Part shown: positions 21,900 through 33,700 of the stretch, piece after piece | How positions within the stretch are numbered: position 1 is the first letter of the stretch | Layout of the letters: each line of letters begins with the position of its first letter | Assembly: GCF_001411555.2 (NCBI RefSeq) | Contig: NC_049905.1 | Location: 15,562,586 to 15,626,585, forward strand | Reading direction: 5' to 3' | DNA length: 64,000 nt | DNA from: Juglans regia | Taxonomy: Eukaryota; Streptophyta; Magnoliopsida; Fagales; Juglandaceae | Notes under the pieces: generated by a model | Database searches by the model: none | What the model was told of the DNA's origin: nothing | What the model saw: the letters and a program-made list of their open reading frames with translations, nothing else | Made by a program: the position numbers and the translations under genes

Positions 21900-24360
21900 C
21901 GGGCCGTAGCATTTTCCTTTTATCCCCCAAAGAGTAATACTACTCTTACCAAGAGTTTTACCAATAATTTTTACCGCCGAAATCAAAAACTCTTGAAATG
22001 AATTTTTGCTGAACAAAAGCATCTGCGAGTCTCATGGGGCAGATAATCTATCCATGTGGCCTTCTCTTGGAGGCTTTATCCGGGCGGGCACGCCTATTGC
22101 AAGTGTATTGAGTTTTTCGTATAAAATTTGTAAAATGAGAAATGATATTTATAATTAGAGGGTGTAAAAATATTATATATTTTTTTTAAATGAATAAATA
22201 GAAATTTTATATAAAGAAAATTAATTTTTGAATAGTAAATTTTTTTTTTTAAATAATTGTACGGTACTTGCATACTACATAATTATATATAATACTATTC
22301 TTAATTTTAAAATTATTTTTATTCTGTTAATAACACTCTAAATTGTCAAAGGCGGACAATTCTTACCTTTTTTTTATACCATCAAAATATGATAAATATA
22401 TAGCATATATTAATTAAGATTTGGCCTTTTAGATTATTTTATGTGTACATGTTTTAATCAGAAAATACTTGATTTAAAAAATATTATAAATAAATTTTAC
22501 AAACTGATATATTTTGATATAATACATTAAATTGTAAAATTTTATTTATTATAAATTAAATATGATGTATTACGTTAAAATACGCCAATTTTCCGTATAA
22601 AACTTTGTAAAAATATCTTTTTAAATTATGTTTTGCATTTTTAAATTATTTTTTATTTTTTATTCTATTAATAACACTCTAGATTGTCAAAAGCGTACAA
22701 TTCTTACCTTTTTTTTTTTATACCATTAAAGTATGATAATATATAGCATATATTAAGATTTGGCCATGTAGATTATTTTATGTGTATATTTTTTTATCAT
22801 AAAATACTTTATCTAAAAAAAGTATTATAAATAAATTTTACAAACAGATATATTTTTATATAATACGTTAGACTGTAAAATTTTATTTATTATAAAATAA
22901 ATATGATGTATCACGTAAAAATACGTCACTTCTTAAACTTCATTGAGATCTTTTGCAGACCTAACCATTATATTTTATAAACTTTAACGATTGGATCTTA
23001 AACCGATACAAATTATCAAATTTTTTTGATTTTAGAATGCAAATTACCAGCTTTGATAGTTTAAAGTGATAATTGAAAAACAAAACTATAATAACTCAAA
23101 GGTGTAAAACATAAATGTATTTCTTTTTTAATCAAATAATAAAACTTTAAATTACGTTAGAACCGTATAATTTATTGTTGAAAACGATAAATATAGCAAT
23201 TCTTCTAAATAAAAATGTGTTTTGACTTACTGATGGAAAAAAAAAGTGATTTGAGCAGTATTAAGAATTGCACGGTATGTAAGGAGGTCTAAGGTGTAGT
23301 TTGGTTATAAAGATCAGATGAAATGATATGAGAAATTTGAGAATAGTAGTGAGATAATTTGTAAATAGTAGTGAAATAGTTTGATTTAAAATATGTTATG
23401 AGATTTCAGGAAATAAAATAAAAAATTGTATAAAAATATTATAAAGTTAAAATATTGTTAAAATATAAATTTTTAATATTATTTTTATTTTGAGATTTGA
23501 AAATTTGAATGATTTTTATATATTTTTTTATAAATTTGAAAACGTTGTAATGATTAAATGAAAAACTTGAAAATATAAAATTGAAAAGTGTTTGTGTTTA
23601 AATGGTGTTTGAATATTAAGATGAGATGAAATAGAATGAAATATGTTGAGACCATCTATGAAAACAAACGAGACCTAAGTTCCTAGGTTATAAAACTCTT
23701 TTATCTTTTATCTTCTATATTTTTACAATCCATTTCTATAACCCTAACCTTCTTTTACTCTTAGTGAAGCCTTTTCTTTTAATGTGCTGATCAGATAAAT
23801 TATTATCACCTCTTTTAGTGAAGCCTTTTCTTTTAATTTTTTGGTTACCTCTTTTCTTTTAGGGCAAATAAGCCTTCACTACAGGGAAGAATTAAAGGTG
23901 CAAGAAAACCATAAAACAATAAACAGTATTTAACTAGAATTAGATAATTGTTGATGATGTTTTTTGCTTTGGAACCACGGTGAGAAGAGAGATAATAAGT
24001 AAATTGGAGTATTTTTATTTAGAAATAATTTTATTTTGAGGTCTTTACACTATATATTATCCATACGTTATACTTTAATTTAAAATATAATTTTAAAATT
24101 TAAATCTTATAAATCAAATTTGCACATATAACATAGAGAAGTGCCCGTTTTGTCAAATTATGCATAGGAGGATTTGCATTATAGGGAACTTTTACATAAT
24201 TCCAATGGATAATGATAGGCTTATTACTTAGGCCTGTGCAGAAAACGTTAGGACTTGACCCGTCCATGTGGCCCGATCCGACTTGACCAAAATAACGGGT
24301 TAAAGTAACTTGCGGGTCGAATCCACTGAAATCGATATAAGGTTATAAGAAGACAAAAAA
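21900..24360. other. Gene-free AT-rich span with an old duplication and one reverse MITE
   Basis: It holds the diverged direct repeat described separately (22,305-22,927) and a reverse MITE-like copy at about 23,290-23,675. No exon recognised. Confidence 0.55.
22305..22927 (+). repeat. Diverged direct duplication, period 341 bp
   Basis: About 285 bp starting near 22,305 recurs from about 22,646. Shared words include TAACACTCTA, ATTCTTACCTTTTTTTTATA, AGATTTGGCC and TATAAATAAATTTTACAAAC. Copies differ by many substitutions and small indels. Confidence 0.75.
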
Positions 24361-24433
24361 AAGGGGCGAGTTGAAACTTGAAGTTCACTCTCTTGAAATA
24401 AAAGCTCAGAAACCCTAGCCTCCATCAAGAATA

Positions 24434-24620
24434 ATGTTGCCCTCTTCAGATTCTGTGGTCTTTGCGGCTTCCATCACTGAACTCTACGTCCCATCAAGAA
24501 CAACATCGATGTTGAGTCCCTGCTCGAGAAATTGGACATGGGTGGTGTCGGCTCCTCCACCAAGGATCACGCTGTTGAATCTTCTTCTTCTTCCGATGGG
24601 TTTGTGGTCAAAAATGTTTC
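24434..24620 (+). pseudogene. Unidentified gene-like segment upstream of the expansin fragment
   Basis: A leader-like AAACCCTAGCCTCC precedes an open frame. One frame reads IKNNIDVESLLEKLDMGGVG and then a serine run with DGFVVKNVSG, which looks like real protein sequence. I cannot name the family. It runs directly into the expansin-like segment at 24,632, which belongs to an unrelated gene family. Confidence 0.35.
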
Positions 24621-24631
24621 GGGGGTGAGAG

Positions 24632-24880
24632 ATGAGATTTCAGGTGGATTTGTATAGGGATTCGCAAGGAGGCATCAGATTCACGAACAACGGCTTCTGT
24701 TACTTTAATCTGGTTTTGGTTACCAACGTTGCGGGGGCTATAGACATTGTGCAGGTGAGCATTAAAGGATCGAACATTGGGTGGATGAGCATGAGCCGCA
24801 ACTGGGGTCAGAATTGGTAGTCCAACACCGTTCTTGTTGGCCAATCTCTTTCCTTCAGGGTCACGGGCAGTGATCGATCA
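24632..24880 (+). pseudogene. Alpha-expansin C-terminal fragment with internal stop
   Basis: The frame reads [42 protein letters not shown], a stop (TAG at 24,818-24,820, where expansins have Gln after NW), and then SNTVLVGQSLSFRVTGSDR. This is the junction between the GH45-like domain and the start of the carbohydrate-binding domain of plant alpha-expansins, which loosen cell walls. The signal peptide, the catalytic HFD region and the rest of the binding domain are missing. A CT/TG microsatellite follows at 24,884-24,920. It is a non-functional fragment. Confidence 0.8.
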
Positions 24881-24881
24881 C

Positions 24882-24883
<2 letters not shown>

Positions 24884-24921
<38 letters not shown>
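24884..24921 (+). repeat. (CT)n(TG)n compound microsatellite
   Basis: A CT array runs directly into a short TG array right after the expansin fragment. Confidence 0.85.
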
Positions 24922-24922
<1 letters not shown>

Positions 24923-26855
24923 ATTCCCCCTTATTTTAGCTTGCTTTCCCAACTTAAATTTTCCTTTATTTTTTCGAGAAAATTTGAAGTGATAGGGTGA
25001 GGATACTTTAAAATTGTGTCTGTAATAGTGGACGCTGGTTAAATTTGAAAATTTAGGAAAGAGATTGTGCATTTATCCAAGAATCTCGAGAAAATGGGCT
25101 TTGTTTGTATTGGCTAATGCTGAGTTTTGATCAAATTGTATAGGGATAATGGGATTTGTAAGGTTTTTTTGGATTTGTTTGTATATGATTCAGGTTTCCA
25201 TTACCTACTTCCAATCTCGGGTTGGGTTGTCCCATATCGGATTGATTTGTTCTTGAGCTGGGTCGGGCCGGGTTGGGCCCAAACATGGACTAGGTTGGTC
25301 GGGTTGCAGCCCTATTACTACTTTATACCATCCATTTACTACTCATTTTATTTTTTTACTTTTTTAAAATTTTTGTTATTTAATGGTTAAGGAAGTGAAG
25401 TGACTATTAATGAAGTTGTATATTTTTTTAATTTTTTCTTAATGATTAAATGTGTTTAAAAAATATTTTAAAAAAGAGAAAATAATAATAAAATAAACAA
25501 ATTTAAATATATTATAAAATAGTAAAAAGATGATAGACAGATAGTAAGTCTATCATTATCCAATTCTAATGGATTTAGAGGATGTTCGTTATTACGAAGA
25601 TGATCTATCCTTGGATTAAAAGGTATTTCGATAGTTCTTATACATAGACAAGTTTGCTTTTTTAAATCCAAGAAAACACACTATTTTTATGCTTGTTAAA
25701 GGAAGTAAATTGTAATACGTAGCCAAGCCAGCTCCACCCATGTATATCTGTCGGGGCAGCTGAAGATTGAGTGCTACTCTCACGCACTTCCTAAGTGCAG
25801 TTTACTTCACACGCATCAATCAAAACAGACACAAGTGTAGTTACTTCTTTCATTTAATAATTTTCAATTGGAAAAAAACAAAACAATGTTGTTGGACCAC
25901 TTCAGTCTTCGTCGCTTCTAGAAATTCCATTCCATTCACCAACTTGAACTTACAAGGTGTGAGTAAATTATAATAATTTTTGAGTAGTTTGGACTGAAAA
26001 ATATTCTCAAATAATCTCATATTATCTTTATAATTATTTTAAATTTCTATACAAAATATAATAAATAATTTAATTTTTTTAAATTTTAAAATAATAATAA
26101 TAAAAAATAATATTATAATAATATTTTATTCAACTCATCTTAAAAATAAAACCTTCTCGTTTCTTCTCATTTTACTATCCAAACAACTTTTTAATATAAG
26201 TAAAACCTTCCAACACTCTGTTACTAGACATTAATATATATAAAGACAAAATTGATAAATATGAGTAAAATGAAAAAATTATAAGTTTAAAAAAGATATT
26301 ATTATAATTTTAAATTATTTTTAAACATAATTATATGGACTTACATAAAGAGTCTTCATTTGAGAACTATATATAGACTAACTCTTTTGTTTTATTAATG
26401 TGACATGTACAACACGAATAATTAAAAAATTATAAAAATATATATTTAAAATAAAATAACATCCAAAAACATAAAAAGGAGAAGATTAAAATTCTAAATT
26501 TTCTATAATCTTTACATTTGAATATAGAATAAAGTCTCGTTTGATTACATAGATGAGATGAAATTATAGTTAAATAAAATATTATTAGAGTATAATTTTT
26601 ATTTTAAAATTTAAAAGAATTAAATTATTTTTTATATTTTATTTTATAGATTAGAAAAATATTTTTTATATTAAATAAAGATAAGATTTTGTGAACATAC
26701 TCAAGATAAGGATAGAATATATAGAAGGGGATTTTATATCCATGATTTTGGAGGGAGGGAGTCGCATGCTAAAAGAAAAGGCGCGTGAACCGCACTCTCA
26801 CTGGGGAGTGTTGTTGCAGCTTTAGGTATTTTAGTTAGGGGAAGCGGGATGCCAA
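24922..26855. other. Gene-free span upstream of the BSL gene
   Basis: A family MITE lies at about 25,978-26,188 (ATTCTCAAATAATCTCATAT, ending TTACTATCCAAACAAC) and a second decayed one at about 26,530-26,665. No exon recognised. Confidence 0.55.
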
Positions 26856-26861
26856 AGTCCC

Positions 26862-27626
26862 TATAAATAGGAACCGGTAATCACCGTTAATAATAGTCGA
26901 ACCCGTTCCCCGGTTAATCCGGTAACCCCTCCGTCCGCATCACCGCACCGGGCCTGGGGACAATGACATTGGGCTTGCCTCCCCATCCGTACACGCACAA
27001 ATGACCGGTTGGTTGCGGTAAGTGAATCGAATTTCAAACGGGAAAAGAAAAAAGAAAAAAGAAAAGAAAAAAAGAAAAACACATTCCAAAGTAAATTGAA
27101 ACGATACCTCCCAATAGAGAGATTCAGATACCCCACAATACTAAAATACAAAATAAAAAATAATTATAATAATAAAATAATATTTTGGTAGAGAGAGAAA
27201 CTGAGGATGTTTTTTTTTTTTTAGAGAGATTGGTGTTTTCTACCAGTTTGATGTGTTTGTTTGTTAGGCCCCTCTTTAGATTTTCTCCGTCCCCGTTTTC
27301 ATTTCCTCCCACCTTGTTGCTTCTTCTTCTTATTCTTCTCATACTCGATAGATTGAGAGAGAGAGAGAGAGCATAATCAATTTTCTATGTTTTTGGAACT
27401 TTATCCGGAAGTTTTGTGCGTTGTATTCTTGAATTGAAGAGTTGAGGATCGAAGCTAGGGTTTCGTTTCTGTGGCTTTTTCTGAGTTAAGGGTATTGTTG
27501 GTGGTGGTGGTGGTGGTGGTGGGGGTTTGATTCCACCGGTGGATCGAAATGTTGATTAGAAATGCGAATTTGCGGAAATTCTAGCTCCGATCTTGAATAT
27601 AGAGCGCGAATCGGGAGGTTGAGTAA
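26862..27626 (+). promoter_or_regulatory. Putative BSL core promoter and 5' leader
   Basis: TATAAATA at 26,862-26,869 is a plausible TATA box. From about 27,180 the sequence takes on the CT-rich and GA-rich look of a plant 5' UTR, with (GA)n at 27,357-27,371 and a GGT run at 27,500-27,522. Two short upstream open frames precede the main start: 27,387-27,437 (16 residues) and 27,549-27,584 (11 residues). The true transcription start is unknown; it may lie near 27,200 instead of just after the TATA-like word. Confidence 0.4.
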
Positions 27627-30600
27627 ATGGATGTGGATTCTTCTTCGATGCTACCGGAGGGTGATCACGATCCGGCGGTGCAGAACACCAGTACGGCCTC
27701 GTCTCCTGCTGCAATGGAGAGAGAGCAGCTAGGCGACTCGTCGCCGGCTCAGTCTCCGACGCCAACACCTCCGCAACAGCAGCAGCAGCAGCAGCAGCAG
27801 CAACCGGCACCTCAGGTGCAGCAGAGCCCCGTGGTGGGGCCGAGGCACGCTCCGACTTATTCGGTTGTTAATGCAATTCTAGAGAAGAAAGAGGACGGGC
27901 CGGGCCCAAGGTGTGGCCACACTCTCACCGCTGTTGCGGCGGTTGGGGAGGAGGGCACGCCTGGGTATATCGGTCCTAGGTTGATTTTGTTTGGAGGTGC
28001 TACCGCGCTCGAGGGAAATTCCGCAGCTTCGGGGACTCCTTCATCAGCCGGGAGCGCCGGCATTCGTATGTTTCTCATTTGGATTGCTCATTTAATTTTC
28101 TTTTGTTGCCATTTTACTGTGTTGCTTGTTGGGTCGTAGAGGTGGTATTTTGTGTTTTGGTGGAATGGAAGTTGGTCAGTTGTTAATTTCGATATAAAAT
28201 GAGAAACCCTAATTTGTTATTAATTTTGATTTAAACCCTAATTTTGTTACTAATTTTGATATAAACCGTAACTTATAGTGTTTCGATTGTGAACATAGTT
28301 GCGCTGATTACGTATTTTGGTTTTCTGTTCTTGATTATCATGAAATAGAATAGAATTTGTTGCTGATTTGAAACTTTATAAGTTCAAATTGTTTGTGATC
28401 CCTAGTTTTGTTCAATTCCAATGACTCCAGCGGCCCAGCCAATCTTTGTATGCTTATTTTGATATCATTCATAGTACTGTTAACCTTAAATTTGTTTTGT
28501 TTGGTCTTCTGACTAGATGGTATCTTCTCTCCCATAAGAAAGAAATGGTGGGTAACTTACTGGTTAATTTTTTTACATTTTTGCCTTTTAAAAGAAAATA
28601 ATTTTCTCGTAAACAATGAAAAATAAAAGGAAAATAGAACACTCAAAGTAATGCCAGAGGCACATGGTCATGGTCATGGTAGCAGTGAAGTGGTGATTAC
28701 TTCATATTCTGTTTCTAGCTGGTTTGTTATCGATTATGGTGTCATAGCACTTGGAATAATATTATGGAATTGGAGTCTAAGTGAATTTGACACCAGTATT
28801 GTTGGATTCTTATGGGATCAGCTGATTAAATGTTACTTTTAATTATTGTTATTATTGTTTGGAATCCCTGTCAATACAAGTGTTGTAAGAGGCTGAGAAC
28901 TCCTAGGGGTTGACTCAAGTGGTAAAGGCCTTGGGCTTGGGAGTATGCTCCACCAAGTTTAAGGTTCAAACCTCCTTGGGTATAAACAATCTCTAGGGGC
29001 CATCGGAATTGGAAAATTTCCCCTTGAACTAGCCAAGGAGCACTTGCGGGAAACTTCTTGCTGAGGGCTTGTGCACACACCTCTGGATTAGTCGAGATGC
29101 TGTTTCCGGACACCCGATGCCAACCAAAATACAAAAGAGAGGCTGAATTTCATTAGAGTCAATTGATTCAATTCTTTTTTTGTCCTTTCAATATCATTCA
29201 TATTTTGTTTTTTCGATCTACTTATCAAGATTATTTATGGTCATTAGAAACATGATTGTGTTGTTTTTTATCTATAATTAGATTGTGAGTCCTTGAAGAC
29301 TATAGTGAAACCACTTATATTTTCATCATTTAATTTACAGAATAAAAATTCAAACTTTTGGTTCTAGTTGTTCATGGATTATGGTTTTATTGAAGTTGAT
29401 GTAACTGATAATGGTCTTAGGCTGTCTTCTTTTGTTTTTGGCATGGGTATTCCTAATGTTAATTTCTTGGGCTCCTAGTGAGAAAATATTTGCTAACAGT
29501 GTAAATTAGGCCAATTATCTTGAAATCTTGGTCATCAAGGTTCCTCGTATTGGCTATTTTATAAACTTATTGGTTGCATGGTTACGCTGAATCACAAACA
29601 ATATCAATTGAATGTAAGATGCAATAGGATTTGATATTTTCAATTGATGTGTTTTCTACAAATCTATGCAAGATATGGCTGAAGATGAAGAATAGTTTAT
29701 CCTTTTTCTTTCTAAGATTATTTCAAAAGAGGGATGCCTACTTTGCCTGTTTCCTGCAGTGATAGTGTTGCATTCTTTAATCTCTCATGGCTTATGATTT
29801 TCTTATTACAGGACTAGCGGGTGCTACAGCTGATGTGCACTGTTATGATGTACTAACAAATAAATGGTCTAGGTAAGCCTAGGAAAAATGGTTCCCCCCA
29901 TCTTATCAGTCCATACCCATTCTTAAATTGCGTTTTTGGCTGTAGTTAAATAATTAATTCTTACTTTTTCTATAAATCATTTTAGTGCTTTTAACAAACT
30001 TCTCTTGCAGGATCGCTCCCTTTGGGGAACCGCCGACACCAAGGGCTGCCCATGTGGCCACTGCTGTAGGAACTATGGTTGTTATTCAGGTTAGCTGGCA
30101 GTATATTCTTCTTTTGGCTATGATTGACGAAGTGGTGTTTTGAATTTTGATTTCAAATTTATAACGTAGTTCTGACTGGAGTCTTTAATCTTTCAAAACA
30201 GGGTGGAATTGGTCCAGCTGGTTTGTCTGCTGAGGATCTACATGTTCTTGACCTCACACAGCAACGGCCGCGATGGCATAGGTTAGATTCACGAAGGATG
30301 TGCTTGCACAATTTCTTTTAAGAATATTCCTCTATTTATTCATTCAGAAATGCTGGTATTCTGTAGAGTTGTTGTCCAGGGCCCTGGCCCAGGGCCACGT
30401 TATGGGCATGTGATGGCTTTAGTGGGGCAAAGGTATCTTATGGCAATTGGTGGGAATGATGGTTAGTTACTTCATTATCTGACCTTTTCTTTTGTTAATG
30501 TTTTTTGGAGACAAAGTAAGTAAAAATCATAAGTATCTCATGTGTTGAGTCTTAAGTGAATAGAAGAGTATTGCTGTGTGTTTTTCAGGAAAGCGGCCTT

Positions 30601-30689
30601 TGGCTGATGTATGGGCCCTGGATACGGCTGCCAAGCCTTATGAATGGCGTAAGTTGGAACCAGAAGGGGAGGGTCCACCTCCATGCATG

Positions 30690-30735
<46 letters not shown>

Positions 30736-33700
30736 GGATGTAGAAACTCAAAATTGTAAATCAGCAACATATATTTTTTCTGATAAGTAAACCAGCAACA
30801 CATATTTGGTTTATTTAAGAGTTTTCAATACTTTAAAACGAGTTTCTGATTTTGTTACTGAATTTTGATTATATATTTAATTTGTTGCATGTCCTCCTAA
30901 AATTTAGCATTAAAAGTGTTCATGACTTATGAGTCGAAAATTACACAAATTTTTAACTGACTTTACCTTCGTGTGGGCATTATGTGGTGGAACTTCTTAA
31001 CCCTTGGGTGCACTACAAATTGCAGTTGTTTTGTTGTGGTTAATTTACTAGAGTATGGAGGCTTGTTGTTGATGCAACACTTGCTTTTTCAAGGCTTTTG
31101 ATGGGCATAATTTATCCCTTCAAATCTCTTCACATCACTAGTTGTACTTTTAGACCACAAGTATCCTCCATAAGCCTGGGTAAGCTTAGAACAAGAACCA
31201 TCATTAAGGTAGGCGAATGTGCCATGACTAGTTATGTAGCCTCAATAAAAGCATTGAAACATTAAATGTCTTGCTCTAACATAACAAAAAAACTTAATAC
31301 CAGAGAGAGTAGGTATTCTTGTGATTTGGACAATATGCAGTTTTTGGCTAAGAGATAGAAATAGCCATTTATGATACCCCAGATTATAATTCAAAGATTA
31401 TTTTAATTCACAAATAGCATAATTTATTTTAATGTAATAATTTATTTGGGTCATTAGGGACTTTTTGGGTCATTTTGGGCAAGGTGTTTTCTTGTATACA
31501 TTCAGTGTACTTGGTTTCTCCTTTTGATATATATAATTTTTACTTATAAAAAAAAAATATAAATATTCTATGATTCTTCCACTATTACCTCTTGTATACC
31601 CCCTATGTATTTGGGCTATGCCTATTCTCATTAATACAATCATTTACTTATAATAAAAAATATTCTATGATGTTGTGTTTACGTTTAGCTATTTACTTGG
31701 GATTGTCGGGATGTTGTTCATGGACACCTGGTGTCAATAAAAAAAAAAAAACACTATTTTATCCTTCCAGATGGGTGTTCTTTTATGCTTCCTCTGAACT
31801 TGGTTTGCGCCTTTCCTCTTGTAAAGAAGTTTTATTACTTGTAAAAAAAATATTCGATTGTCACAACCAAACAAATAGATAGGATTAACTTTGTCACTCA
31901 CATTAATATTGATTTGTGGTCATTCTTGTACCTAATCTTTCTATAATTTCGATTCAGCACACCGAACATGAAAGAAAGCCGTTGTGAAGCCATCTGGACT
32001 CAGTGCCTTATCTCTGTCCATCCCTCTTAACACTCTAAGCACCTCCTCCTCTTCAAATGATCTCTACAACCACGTCGCACTTGAATAAAAAACCAGCCCT
32101 TCAACCTTAGGCCTCCAATGGTGTTGCTTCATGAGGAGCATATCATAAAAGTGAGCAATATGCTCCTTAATTTCAAAACTGTCCATAAGTACCCTACCTT
32201 CTGAATGTAGAACCTCAATATTATTCCATCGATGGAAATTAGCTACTCTGTAGAAAAACTTTGTGCTCTTGCTCCCTTCCTTCAACAAAAGAGCCCGGGA
32301 TTTTCCAAGAAATCTCCTCCATAAGGGTATTTTTCCCAGATCTGTTACAACAACCATTTTCTTTGCCTTGTCTTGCATCCCTTTATCTTGTGGCGGATTG
32401 GGGGTTAGAAAGTTGAGAACCTTCAATGTTGCACTACTAGGGAAGTGGTTATGGTGGTACCATCGGGAAGGGGATGCTCTTTGGAGGAATGTTATTGATG
32501 TCAAATATGGGAGTATTTGGGGAGGTTGGTGCTCAAATGAAGTAAGAAGGACATATGGTGTGGGAGTATGGAAATTTATCTGGAATGGATGGGAAGGTTT
32601 CTTCAATAATTTGAGATTTGAAGTGGGAAAGATTCTAGTACGACACTTGGTGTGGTGAAGTTGCCTTGATGAATGCCTTCCCTTCTCTCTACAGGATTGC
32701 ATTGGACAAGGATGCTTCAGTGGTCGATAATATGGACATTTCTTTTGGTTCTCTTAAATGGTCTATGAGGTTCATTAGAGCTGCCTAGGATTGGGAGATG
32801 AGAGATATTATAGAATTTTATAGTGCATTATATGCGCTGAATTTAAAAGTTGGAGGGGAGGACATGTTGCTTTGGATTCATTCGGGGAACAAGAACTTCT
32901 CGGTAAAATCCTTTTATGAGGTTATATCGATCCATTCTACCATTTTCTTCCCTTGGAAGAGCATTTGGAGGAGTATTGTTCCCTTCAAAGTTGCCTTCTT
33001 TGGCTGGTTGGCCTCTCATGGGAAAATATTGACTATTGATAAGCTAAGAAAGCGCGGTATTGTTATAACAGATTGGTGCTTTATGTGCAAAAGTAATGGT
33101 GAATCAGCGGATCATCTTCTTCTTCACTACGATGTGGTTAAGCCTTTATGGGATGAAATCTTTACTAGGCTTGGTATTGCTTGGGTCATGCCTAGGAGGG
33201 TGGTAGATTTACTGTCATGTTGGAGAGGTAATCGGGGCAATCGTCAAATAGCAGCTCTATGGAAGATGTGCCTCTATGTCTAATGTGGTGCACTTGGAAC
33301 GAAAGGAATGGTCGTTGTTTTGATAACAGGGAACTTTCGATGGGGAGTTCAGGGACTTTTTCTTTCATACATTGTTACTTTGGGCTTCGGCTATTGTATT
33401 TAACGGGATTAGTTTTAATGACTTTTAATGTTGAAGAGCTTGCACCGATAAAAAAAAAATGTTGAGCAGCTCGCTATGTTTGATCTGAAATCTGTTTTGC
33501 ACATCACTGAATGAGTGGCTGTTTGCTTTTGGTTGTGTCCATGTTTCTTTTTTCGAATTCTTTAGGAGGCTTTTGACAATCCATGCATCGAAGAGTTCTC
33601 TCCTTTTGAATAAAATTCTTTTGACATAGTACACACACACTACCATCTTCATCTGACAACTTCATCTGCAGAAAGTAAATTATGTTCAGCTGCTTTGGAG

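Noticed and set aside
27556..27810. Minus-strand open frame with an alanine run
   Set aside because: It is the antisense of BSL exon 1; the alanine run is the complement of the CAG tract.
28897..28970. tRNA-like head with A and B boxes
   Set aside because: There is no complete cloverleaf or acceptor stem. The segment continues into a SINE body with target duplications, so it is not a tRNA gene.
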